From a bacterium (GTDB lineage: Bacteria > BMS3Abin14): a stretch of DNA of 7,653 bases. Every line of letters begins with the position of its first letter. Position 1 is the first letter of the stretch. The translations under genes and the position numbers were made by a program. The notes under the pieces are model-generated. The model searched no databases. It worked only from the letters and a program-made list of their open reading frames with translations, and had not been told where the DNA came from. Shown here one piece after another: positions 1 to 6,308 of this stretch. The DNA lies in assembly GCA_029210545.1 (NCBI GenBank), contig JARGFV010000114.1:1-7653 (forward strand). The letters are read 5' to 3'.

Positions 1-162
1 ATGTCCTACTATAACATTGCTCTTGCCAACGAGAACCTGGGCCAGTTTAATGAAGCCCTGGTCAACTACCAGAACTTCATGCGTTACTGGCTGGGGGATC
101 CGAAATACAACTCGCTCGCCCAGCAAAAAATGACGATATTGAGAAAGAAAACCGGCAACTAA
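1..162 (+). CDS. C-terminal fragment of a TPR-repeat protein (5' end outside window)
   Basis: The frame is open from base 1 to a TAA at 160-162, giving 53 residues. The segment from residue 3 to about 30 fits the C-terminal helix pair of a tetratricopeptide repeat: YNIALANENLG, then FNEALVNYQNFM, with the usual Leu-Gly, Ala and aromatic positions. It is followed by a short basic tail ending KKTGN. The ATG at base 1 is probably an internal methionine, because the sequence starts inside a repeat and no ribosome site can be seen. TPR proteins are protein-interaction scaffolds; the substrate or partner here cannot be told. Only 43 bases separate its stop from the ATG of the next gene on the same strand, and no terminator lies between, so the two are probably co-transcribed. 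The family call rests on one repeat only. Confidence 0.7.
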   Translation: MSYYNIALANENLGQFNEALVNYQNFMRYWLGDPKYNSLAQQKMTILRKKTGN

Positions 163-188
163 AGTGAACTTGCTTGAACCACAACCCT

Positions 189-196
189 GGAAAGGA
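189..196 (+). promoter_or_regulatory. Ribosome binding site deciding the 206 start
   Basis: GGAAAGGA lies nine bases before the ATG at 206. The longer frame beginning at a GTG at 164 has no purine-rich site in front and would put about 14 non-hydrophobic residues before a clean signal peptide, so 206 is the better start. Confidence 0.65.
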
Positions 197-205
197 CCTG
201 CTGCC

Positions 206-1252
206 ATGAGATTCTTCACAATTTGCCTGATTATTGCCGGTACATTACTTGTCACCCAGATGCCGGCTTTGGCCTTCAGTAATCAATCAACTCCCGGATC
301 CAAGGGCGCAGACGCACCTTTACAGCTTACCAACGACTCCGGCGACATGTCCTATCGCCCCCCAAAGGTGATAATCAACGGCATTAATTTGGACGGGGAG
401 CTTATCCTGTCCCAGTTGAAACTCAATGCTCTTTCCACCATCTCCCTTCACGGAATGGTAGATTTCGATCAATACTGCGAAAAACATATCCAGCCGGTTC
501 TGCACCAGATGATCGGGCGTGAACTGCTTGTACGCGCCGCCAAAGATGCCGGCGTCACGGTAACGGAAAAGGAGTTCAGCGATTATTATGAAAAAAGCCT
601 TTCCATGCTGGGAGGGACCGAGAAAATGTCAAAGTTCCTCGCCCCACTGAAGCTGGAGATGAACCAGCACCGGGCTCTTTCCCTCCACACCTACCTGGCA
701 CGCAAGTATGCTACCGAATTCCTGGCGCCCAAAGCGTTGTCTTCGGACCAAGTAAGGGACTACTACGATGAAAAAATTAACGAGATCAGCGGGGTGGAGA
801 GTCTGACCTACAGCTACGTGGGCGTGAATTTCATCGGCGACGAGGTGGACGAGGCCTTCCTGCGTGACATGAAACAGGACAAGACTTCGGTTCGGTCCCG
901 GGCCGACATCAAAGCCCTTGTAGACCGGTATAAGAAACGGCTGGGCGGCAAAGCAGCGGTAGCCTGGGTATTCGACAACACAACGGACTCCCGGGTAGGG
1001 GGGATCGTCTACGAAAAGGGCCGGGATGTAGCACCCGGGTCCGCCACCTACTTCCGGAACGTCAAGAAGGACGGAGAGGTATTCTACATCATCTTGTTCG
1101 TGGAATCGTTCATCCCCCGCCAGGGATCCACTTTCGAGGAGGTTAAAGGGTCTCTTGGATCACGTATAACAGGGGAGGGGATGAATGCCGCCATCGTAAC
1201 CAAAGTGGAGGAACTTCGCAACAAAGCCGTGATAAAGATCGTGGAACCCTAG
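206..1252 (+). CDS. Secreted SurA-N / parvulin-like peptidyl-prolyl isomerase family protein
   Basis: 348 residues from the ATG at 206. Residues 1-23 form a Sec signal peptide ending ALA before FSNQ, with no lipobox cysteine, so the protein is probably periplasmic. Residues 54-175 resemble the helical SurA N-terminal chaperone module: VIINGINLDGE, a helical stretch with HQMIGRELLVRAAKDAGV, then VTEKEFSDYYEK. Residues 178-305 look like a degenerate parvulin (PpiC) domain: a DQVRDYYDEK entry helix, a TYSYVGVNF strand, YFRNVKKDGEVFYIILFVE and the closing FEEVKGSL helix. The middle of the rotamase domain is poorly conserved by eye, so chaperone function is safer than isomerase activity. It follows a TPR gene closely and converges on a second SurA-like gene across a shared terminator. 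Family call is fairly sure; catalytic activity and client are inference, the client most plausibly being the nearby cytochrome. Confidence 0.75.
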   Translation: MRFFTICLIIAGTLLVTQMPALAFSNQSTPGSKGADAPLQLTNDSGDMSYRPPKVIINGINLDGELILSQLKLNALSTISLHGMVDFDQYCEKHIQPVLHQMIGRELLVRAAKDAGVTVTEKEFSDYYEKSLSMLGGTEKMSKFLAPLKLEMNQHRALSLHTYLARKYATEFLAPKALSSDQVRDYYDEKINEISGVESLTYSYVGVNFIGDEVDEAFLRDMKQDKTSVRSRADIKALVDRYKKRLGGKAAVAWVFDNTTDSRVGGIVYEKGRDVAPGSATYFRNVKKDGEVFYIILFVESFIPRQGSTFEEVKGSLGSRITGEGMNAAIVTKVEELRNKAVIKIVEP

Positions 1253-1269
1253 CTCCACATCCTGTAAGG

Positions 1270-1311
1270 AAAAGTAAAGGGCGGACCGCGTGCGGTCCGC
1301 CCTTTACTTTT
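1270..1311. terminator. Bidirectional intrinsic terminator between convergent genes
   Basis: A perfect inverted repeat with 20-base arms (1270-1289 and 1292-1311) and a GC-rich core, GGGCGGACCGC. The loop is effectively four bases. On the plus strand the stem runs into TTTTT (1308-1312). On the minus strand the arm ends in TTTT followed by CC. It sits 17 bases after the stop of the plus-strand gene and 22 bases beyond the stop of the minus-strand gene, so it can end both transcripts. Confidence 0.9.
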
Positions 1312-1333
1312 TGGTTTCGGGATATTCGGCCGA

Positions 1334-3133
1334 TCATGGGTGGCCCGCAGGCCGTTGACCGCCACCCGGGACGATGATCTCGCTGGGGCCGCCGCGCTGG
1401 TGAAAACCACCAGGAGGCGACACGCCCCGAAGCGCTTTTTGCAAATCAAGCCACTCACCTATCACTTTGTCGATGACCTCTCGGGTGTAAAAATATTTCA
1501 CCGGGTTTGCTTTGCTCTGGCGCACGATGATATCGGAGCGCTGGTCGGAGCTGTTGTTGGTGGTGTACTGGGCCCTGACCAACTCCCGGACCTGGTCGTA
1601 GGGCGGCATTTCTCCACGGCGCTTACCGGTGATGCGGTAAACACCATAGGACAACCCGATGCCTATCGGTCCCGCAACTTCCCCGGAGGGGGTCTTCTCC
1701 AAAACAAGTAAAGTGGCCCGGTCAAAATCGCCGTCCTTGAACGTCCCAGAGAGCCTCTCTCCAGTGTCGGGAAGGCTCACCGCTGAAAGAGCCTCGTCCA
1801 GGGAGGTGCCGCTTTCCAGGAGTCCTCTGATCTTTTCAGCTGTTTCGAAGTCAATATCCCGGGCTCCATCCACGCTGAAAACACCTGGTTCATCGACGTT
1901 GCCAAACTTTTCGCGGTAAAAGGTATAAAGCTCTTCCTCAGTGGGTTCGACCTGGCGGGCAAGGGTTGCTATCATGGTGGTCGCCAGGCTGTACTTCTTC
2001 ACGCGGGCCAGGTTTTCCTGGACCATCGGGTCATCCCCGAAGCCCTGAGCCATCGCCTCCTCGGTCATAGCCAGACCTGGGCTCATCAGGTTAATCACCC
2101 TCACCCACGTTTCCAAGTTGTCGTCCGCGGGGCGGTCCACAGAGACCATAAGGTGATACGCATAGGTTCGCATAAACTTGAGGGTCACAGGGAAATTACC
2201 CACTAATGCTACCACCGCCTCAGGGTTATTTTCGCCCAGCGCTTTATTTAGGGCGTCATGTTTGATCTCAAGCGGATACTTTGAACGGACCTGTTCCAGG
2301 TACGCATTGACCATCCCGTTTTGAAGCTCGTTGCGATGGCGTGTCCTGATCCCGGTTTTCTCGGAGTCAGACAAGGGTCTTTTTTCATCCACGCGGAAGA
2401 TCGTGTAGCCAATGGGGGTGCGAATGATCTCCGAATGGCGGCCTTGTTCCACGTTTACCAGCTTACCAAGAATCTCATCCCCGTAGATATTTCCCATGGC
2501 CATGACCTGCCAGTCCTTGATCCCCCCTCCCCGCAGGGCAACGGGATCAATGCTGTATTCCGGGGCCAGGCCCTCTATGCGCTGACCCTCGTTAATGCGC
2601 GACAGGATGTCCTGGGCTGCCGCCAGATCCGGAAGAGTCAACTGGTGGAGTTTGAACGCCCTGGCGTCTTCGGGAATCAACTGAGCCAGAATTTCCTCCG
2701 GCACCACGAAATCCTTGCCTTTTAAACCCATAAAAGTGATGCCTATCCAGAAACGGCTTTTTACCTTCCACTGTAACCAGGTCTCCGCATCAACCTCAAG
2801 GCCTCTCTGCTTAGCCTCCAGAAACAGGTAGTGCCGTGACATGACCGTGTTAAGGGTCTCGCGGGCAACCGACTCGTAAGTATCTTCCGAGGAAGGCTTG
2901 GAGAAGAGGTCCATGAAGGCATCACTTAGCTCCTGCTTTTCAACAGGATACCCCCCGGCCTCCAATACAGGGCTACCCGGATCGGCCTCCCGCAGTGCGG
3001 CCACCTCGGCCTCCCCGACTGGCTGCTGTTCCACCTTTTCAAACGGCTTTTTCCCGCAGGATGAGATTACCGCACTAATCAAAACAAAGATTAAAACTGC
3101 CAAAAGCCGCTGACAGGAAAAACTGGATCTCAT
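1334..3133 (-). CDS. Double-module SurA-like peptidyl-prolyl isomerase, lipoprotein
   Basis: 599 residues from an ATG at 3131-3133, with GGGAGG (3139-3144) five bases upstream. The N-terminus is a lipoprotein signal with lipobox ISSC, placing the acylated cysteine at residue 26. The next residues, GKK, are not the Asp inner-membrane retention signal, so outer-membrane anchoring is possible. Residues 50-150 are a SurA-type helical segment. Residues 158-252 fit a parvulin domain: FKLHQLTLPDLAAAQDILSRI, LAPEYSID, GGGIKDW, then HSEIIRTPIGYTIFRVDEKRP. Residues 258-415 form a second helical segment and 415-512 a second, more diverged parvulin-like domain with EALSAVSLPDTG, GEVAGPIGIGLSYGVYRI and PYDQVRELVR. 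The tail from about 570 is Gly/Pro-rich. The usual role is periplasmic folding and prolyl isomerisation of exported proteins. It is last in the minus-strand series behind a terminator. The cytochrome as client is inference. Confidence 0.82.
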   Translation of the reverse strand: MRSSFSCQRLLAVLIFVLISAVISSCGKKPFEKVEQQPVGEAEVAALREADPGSPVLEAGGYPVEKQELSDAFMDLFSKPSSEDTYESVARETLNTVMSRHYLFLEAKQRGLEVDAETWLQWKVKSRFWIGITFMGLKGKDFVVPEEILAQLIPEDARAFKLHQLTLPDLAAAQDILSRINEGQRIEGLAPEYSIDPVALRGGGIKDWQVMAMGNIYGDEILGKLVNVEQGRHSEIIRTPIGYTIFRVDEKRPLSDSEKTGIRTRHRNELQNGMVNAYLEQVRSKYPLEIKHDALNKALGENNPEAVVALVGNFPVTLKFMRTYAYHLMVSVDRPADDNLETWVRVINLMSPGLAMTEEAMAQGFGDDPMVQENLARVKKYSLATTMIATLARQVEPTEEELYTFYREKFGNVDEPGVFSVDGARDIDFETAEKIRGLLESGTSLDEALSAVSLPDTGERLSGTFKDGDFDRATLLVLEKTPSGEVAGPIGIGLSYGVYRITGKRRGEMPPYDQVRELVRAQYTTNNSSDQRSDIIVRQSKANPVKYFYTREVIDKVIGEWLDLQKALRGVSPPGGFHQRGGPSEIIVPGGGQRPAGHP

Positions 3134-3138
3134 TTAAA

Positions 3139-3144
3139 CCTCCC
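3139..3144 (-). promoter_or_regulatory. Ribosome binding site of the SurA-like lipoprotein
   Basis: GGGAGG on the minus strand, five bases before the ATG. It supports the 3133 start and hence the lipobox reading of the N-terminus. Confidence 0.75.
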
Positions 3145-3180
3145 GTGTAACCTTGCTGTTGCAAACTATCCGAATAAAGA

Positions 3181-3204
3181 GGGGGTGGCAATCATGCCCC
3201 CCCC
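3181..3204 (-). terminator. Intrinsic terminator downstream of the redoxin gene
   Basis: Ten-base arms (3181-3190 and 3195-3204) with one mismatch and a four-base loop form a hairpin of G and C runs. On the minus strand it is followed by TCTTTATT. It lies 61 bases past the redoxin stop and 47 bases before the start of the next minus-strand gene. The tail is not a pure U run, so partial read-through into the lipoprotein gene is possible. Confidence 0.7.
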
Positions 3205-3265
3205 TGGAAATAGATCAAAGAATAGATCACATTATGGTGACAATTAAAATGAAAAATGACGACAA

Positions 3266-3760
3266 TTATTTATATAGCGCGTTGATCTCTTCTTCACTGG
3301 ATTTGTCGTATCCGGAGAATACCTTAACTACCTTACCATCCTTGTCAACGAGAACCGAGGCGGGCGTCACTGACAGGCCGAAAGCGCCGGCAACATTGAA
3401 CTCCTGGTCCAGGTAGATGGGGTAATCCGGGTAATCCCGCATATACTGCTTCTGGTAGCGCTTTACGGCCGGTGCCCCTGCAAGGTCGATAGAAATGAGG
3501 ACGTTATTCTGGTCCTTATGCTTGCGCAACACCCACTTGATCTCGTTGAGGCAATTACGGCACGACGTGTTGAAAAATATCAGGGCCGAGGGCTTTCCCT
3601 GAGTAATGGATTTTAGCATCAATTCTTTACCATCTAATGTCTTCACAGAGAGGGTATCCGGAAGCATTTCCCCGGCAAGGACCGGTCCGGCGAGAACAGG
3701 CGCGACCCCAAGGGACAGCACCATCAGGCCTGCCAGCATTATAAGTAAAAGTTTACGCAT
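3266..3760 (-). CDS. Exported thioredoxin-fold thiol-disulfide oxidoreductase (TlpA/ResA-like)
   Basis: 164 residues from an ATG at 3758-3760. Residues 1-24 or 1-29 are a signal peptide; the VLAGPVLAG duplication offers two possible AxA-type cleavage points. The thioredoxin fold is clear: ALIFFNTSC strand, active-site CRNC at 67-70, and the cis-proline motif VTPASVLVD with Pro133, followed by DKDGKVVKVFSG. The length is normal for a TlpA/AhpC-TSA redoxin. In cytochrome c maturation such proteins (ResA, CcmG/DsbE) reduce the CXXCH cysteines of apocytochromes before haem attachment, and the 14-haem cytochrome gene immediately upstream fits that role. The active site is CRNC rather than the CEPC seen in ResA and the WCxPC pattern of many CcmG proteins, and Trp before the first Cys is replaced by Ser. 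The redox partner is therefore uncertain. Membrane anchoring by an uncleaved signal is an alternative. Confidence 0.85.
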   Translation of the reverse strand: MRKLLLIMLAGLMVLSLGVAPVLAGPVLAGEMLPDTLSVKTLDGKELMLKSITQGKPSALIFFNTSCRNCLNEIKWVLRKHKDQNNVLISIDLAGAPAVKRYQKQYMRDYPDYPIYLDQEFNVAGAFGLSVTPASVLVDKDGKVVKVFSGYDKSSEEEINALYK

Positions 3761-3767
3761 GGTAACA

Positions 3768-3775
3768 CTCCTTCC
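3768..3775 (-). promoter_or_regulatory. Ribosome binding site of the redoxin gene
   Basis: GGAAGGAG on the minus strand, seven bases before the ATG at 3760. A strong site that fixes the start in front of the signal peptide. Confidence 0.8.
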
Positions 3776-3819
3776 GACTAAAATTTCGAAAAAGATCCTG
3801 GGATCGTTTCCTTATCCCG

Positions 3820-3849
3820 ATACTACTGCCAGGTACCATTTTCCGTAAA
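3820..3849 (-). promoter_or_regulatory. Possible sigma-70-type promoter for the redoxin gene
   Basis: On the minus strand TTTACG (3844-3849) and TAGTAT (3820-3825) are separated by 18 bases, a modest match to -35/-10 elements. They lie between the cytochrome terminator and the redoxin start. Just downstream is a short dyad GATCC-TG-GGATC (3794-3805), which could be an operator or a transcript hairpin. Both matches are weak and could be chance. Confidence 0.25.
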
Positions 3850-3857
3850 TAACAAAG

Positions 3858-3890
3858 AGGCGCGTGGGGGGATATTCCCCCCACGCGCCT
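3858..3890 (-). terminator. Strong intrinsic terminator downstream of the cytochrome gene
   Basis: A perfect 15-base inverted repeat (3858-3872 and 3876-3890) with a three-base loop and a core of CGCGTGGGGGG. On the minus strand it is followed by CTTTGTTATTTACGG, a U-rich tail. It sits 37 bases beyond the cytochrome stop and separates that message from the redoxin gene. Confidence 0.85.
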
Positions 3891-3927
3891 TACATTAATT
3901 TGGATCTACTACAGCAAACTGCATGCG

Positions 3928-6186
3928 TTACTTAAGGTGGCAGGAGCTGCAGAGCACCTGCTCGTTCACATACTCGGCACCAGCACCGCCCAGCACGGGG
4001 ACGTTGGCTTCAAGGATGTAGTGACCATCAGAAGCCAACTTGCCTGCCCACCAGGCGGTGGAAGCATCGTGGGCCCGGTGACAGGACTCGCAGTTGATGC
4101 CGCTGGTGGCTGTAGGCGTCACGCCGTTATCGGCGACCGTCGCATTGGGAAGCGTTGCAGCCGACATGGCACCTGTTGTTTCAGGCTGGACCGGATGGGT
4201 CGTGTTGGCACCAGGGGCCGCACCGTGGCAATCGGTGCAAAGGAAGTCGCCCGTAACGGTGTTGGTAGCACCACCACCATCATCGACAGCGTTACCCGAG
4301 GGAGACAGCATCATACCGATAGTGTCTTTTGTGCCGGCCTCGTTGTCGCCCACGTTGTTGGCCGTCTGCACTATATAGGTATCTGTCTTGATCAAGTGGC
4401 ACGAGGTACAGATCAGTTCGCCGCCCGTGCCGTAGAACGCAGCACCTGCACCTGCTGCCGGGGTGACACTGTCTACAGCACCGGTTTCATTACCCCACTT
4501 GTACCCGGTAACGGTAACCGGACCGAGGAAGTGGGTGCCGTCCTGCTCAAGACCACCAACCTGCGCAGTGTACACAGAGGGGTTCAGCCCGTGGCAGTCC
4601 ACACACATGGTCGCCTCAGCGGCGTCACCGACCACACCAGGGAAAGCGGTGGCGTTGTTGTGAGCACCGCTGAAGTGACAGGTGGCGCAGCTCATGACGC
4701 CATCCTCAACGGCCGAAGTGGCGAAACGGTAAGGTGTGTTACTGCTGGTCCAGTCAACCACGGATGCGCTCTGGACGTCAGCTCGGTCAACAGCGTTCCA
4801 GGTCACGTCGGACCCGATCTCGGGGGGACCGCCGGCGCCGTCATCACGCAGTTCCGGGGTTGTACCAGTCCAGGTCACATCGATACCGGAGGGGTGGTGG
4901 CCGGTCTTGGAAGAAGCCGCATCGTGGCAGTCCTCACAGTAGACCCTCTGAAGCGAATAAGTGTCGGTGCTAGCCAAGTCGCTAAGCCTTGCAAAGTGCA
5001 TGTCGTGGCAGGACTGGCATACTATTGTCTCGTTGGGGGCAACTCCGCCCCATTTGGCGCCGTAACTGTTGGCCATAGCAACAATGTCCACCGAGACTCC
5101 CCACGGGGCCGCAGACTGGTAAGGGTGAGAGTACGTGGTTGCGGCACCTGGGCCGGCGGCGGGATCGGCGACGATGTCGTGGCAGCCGGCACACACGGCG
5201 GCAATAGCACCGGCGGCGGGGTTGCTATCCAGCGCCAGGAGGAAATTATAACCCCAGCCAACAGGCAAGGCGCCAACCTGGTTGCCGGCAAGGCCGTCGC
5301 CCACGGCGTAGGCGGTTTCGTCAACCTCGTTTGAGTGGGTCATGTGGCAGGTAGCGCAGTTGATCCCACCGGCAGAACCCTGCACGAACTTGCCGCCCAG
5401 GTTCCAGTGCTCGACGTCGTTACCGGCTGCAACCGAGGTGATCTCCACAGCGAGGCTGGCCCAGGTGCTGTCGAAGCGGATCGAATAACCGGCAACACCA
5501 AACTGGTAGAGGCTTGAAGCAACCGTATCAGCCAGGGCCCGGTTATCGGTGGGATGGTTCTGCCTGGATCCACCCACGGCATCGCTGGTGGACGTGGCAG
5601 CGCGGTTGATGTGGCAGTCGTTGCAGAGGGTCAGGAAATTCCCCTCAGCCACGGCCTCGCCGATGGCGTTGTCCCGGAGGAACGGCCGCTGGACGTTATC
5701 GTGGGGGTTGTGGCACGACTGGCAGCCGATCCTGTCGGTGGCAGCGTCGTAGCCGTAGATGCCCGCGAGGGCCGGATCCGGGTCGGCGCCGGTGATGTCG
5801 CCCCAACCTAGGGTACCGGTAACCAGTAAAGTAGCGTCACGGCCGTGGGCTCCGTCAAGGACACCCTGAAACGGCACGATCTGCTGCGTGGCAGGAGAGG
5901 GAGTGACCATGTCGCCGTGGCAATCCCAACACATCTGGGCGATGGCATCGCCTTCCCAAGCGGACCCGCCACCGGAGACAGCGCCGAGACCGCTGGGGAA
6001 CAGGCCGACGCCGGCTGCCCCGTGGGGCACGTGGCAGAAGGAGCAGGCGCCCTGCTGGGCGGTGGCACCAGAAAGGTTATCGTGGGCCACAACGTTGTGG
6101 TTGGTGTTGATCAGGGCCGCCATGGCACCGGTCGCGGCCAGGGCCACGATGGCAATAGCGGTGATCAGGATTCCAAGTTTCTTCAT
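3928..6186 (-). CDS. Secreted 14-haem c-type cytochrome, doubled-CXXCH family
   Basis: 752 residues from an ATG at 6184-6186, with AGGAGG eight bases upstream. Residues 1-23 are a signal peptide ending AMA, with no lipobox. Fourteen CXXCH haem sites begin at residues 48, 86, 155, 188, 277, 332, 390, 417, 500, 528, 593, 650, 699 and 746, and all 28 cysteines belong to them. They group into seven pairs of the doubled-CXXCH type (CXXCHxxH followed by CXXCHD/G). Seventeen other histidines (including 55, 114, 162, 211, 284, 354, 397, 430, 509, 552, 664, 706, 722) are enough for bis-His ligation of all haems. The last haem site is two residues from the C-terminus. The linkers are rich in Gly, Ala, Thr and Val. 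The chain is strongly acidic, with roughly three Asp/Glu per Lys/Arg. The role is electron transfer in the periplasm, at the cell surface or outside the cell. Filament formation is possible but not shown. Confidence 0.95.
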   Translation of the reverse strand: MKKLGILITAIAIVALAATGAMAALINTNHNVVAHDNLSGATAQQGACSFCHVPHGAAGVGLFPSGLGAVSGGGSAWEGDAIAQMCWDCHGDMVTPSPATQQIVPFQGVLDGAHGRDATLLVTGTLGWGDITGADPDPALAGIYGYDAATDRIGCQSCHNPHDNVQRPFLRDNAIGEAVAEGNFLTLCNDCHINRAATSTSDAVGGSRQNHPTDNRALADTVASSLYQFGVAGYSIRFDSTWASLAVEITSVAAGNDVEHWNLGGKFVQGSAGGINCATCHMTHSNEVDETAYAVGDGLAGNQVGALPVGWGYNFLLALDSNPAAGAIAAVCAGCHDIVADPAAGPGAATTYSHPYQSAAPWGVSVDIVAMANSYGAKWGGVAPNETIVCQSCHDMHFARLSDLASTDTYSLQRVYCEDCHDAASSKTGHHPSGIDVTWTGTTPELRDDGAGGPPEIGSDVTWNAVDRADVQSASVVDWTSSNTPYRFATSAVEDGVMSCATCHFSGAHNNATAFPGVVGDAAEATMCVDCHGLNPSVYTAQVGGLEQDGTHFLGPVTVTGYKWGNETGAVDSVTPAAGAGAAFYGTGGELICTSCHLIKTDTYIVQTANNVGDNEAGTKDTIGMMLSPSGNAVDDGGGATNTVTGDFLCTDCHGAAPGANTTHPVQPETTGAMSAATLPNATVADNGVTPTATSGINCESCHRAHDASTAWWAGKLASDGHYILEANVPVLGGAGAEYVNEQVLCSSCHLK
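3937..6045 (-). repeat. Seven doubled-CXXCH haem-binding units in the cytochrome
   Basis: The protein repeat spans residues 48-750. Distances from the first to the second CXXCH in each pair are 38, 33, 55, 27, 28, 57 and 47 residues. In pairs 1, 2, 3, 4 and 7 the first motif is followed by xxH (VPH, NPH, MTH, DMH, RAH). In pair 5 the histidine is four residues on (FSGAH). In pair 6 it is absent (CTSCHLIK). The second motif is nearly always CxDCH or CxGCH followed by D or G. This suggests growth by unit duplication with later divergence of pairs 5 and 6. Confidence 0.85.
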
Positions 6187-6194
6187 TACATTTT

Positions 6195-6200
6195 CCTCCT
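6195..6200 (-). promoter_or_regulatory. Ribosome binding site of the cytochrome, with a start-stop overlap
   Basis: AGGAGG on the minus strand lies eight bases before the cytochrome ATG at 6186. An earlier ATG (6189-6191) is only three bases from it and is followed directly by TAA, giving ATGTAATG. The second ATG has normal spacing and opens the signal peptide, so it is the true start. Confidence 0.8.
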
Positions 6201-6308
6201 GGAAGGCTCAACAAAACAACTAGTTAGGTTTCGACTTGCGGGGTTGATCCCCACGGTCAGGCTCGCCCCAGTTCCTGTGATACCGGGCTGGTACGGCGCG
6301 CCTGCTTC

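Noticed and set aside
164-205. GTG start at 164 for the secreted PPIase-like protein
   Set aside because: No Shine-Dalgarno in front of it, and it would place 14 polar residues before a clear signal peptide. The ATG at 206 has GGAAAGGA.
3153-3164. Small dyad TTGC-TGTT-GCAA upstream of the SurA-like lipoprotein
   Set aside because: Only four-base arms; common by chance and no matching second copy was seen.
3937-5334. Long open frame (465 codons) on the plus strand
   Set aside because: It lies wholly antisense to the cytochrome, whose 14 CXXCH motifs and signal peptide prove the coding strand. GC-rich third positions make the opposite strand open. The protein shows no domain.
6235-6254. Sigma-54 (-24/-12) promoter before the cytochrome
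   Set aside because: GG and GC can be found ten bases apart inside a GGGG/CCCC hairpin, but the TGGC and TTGC contexts are missing.
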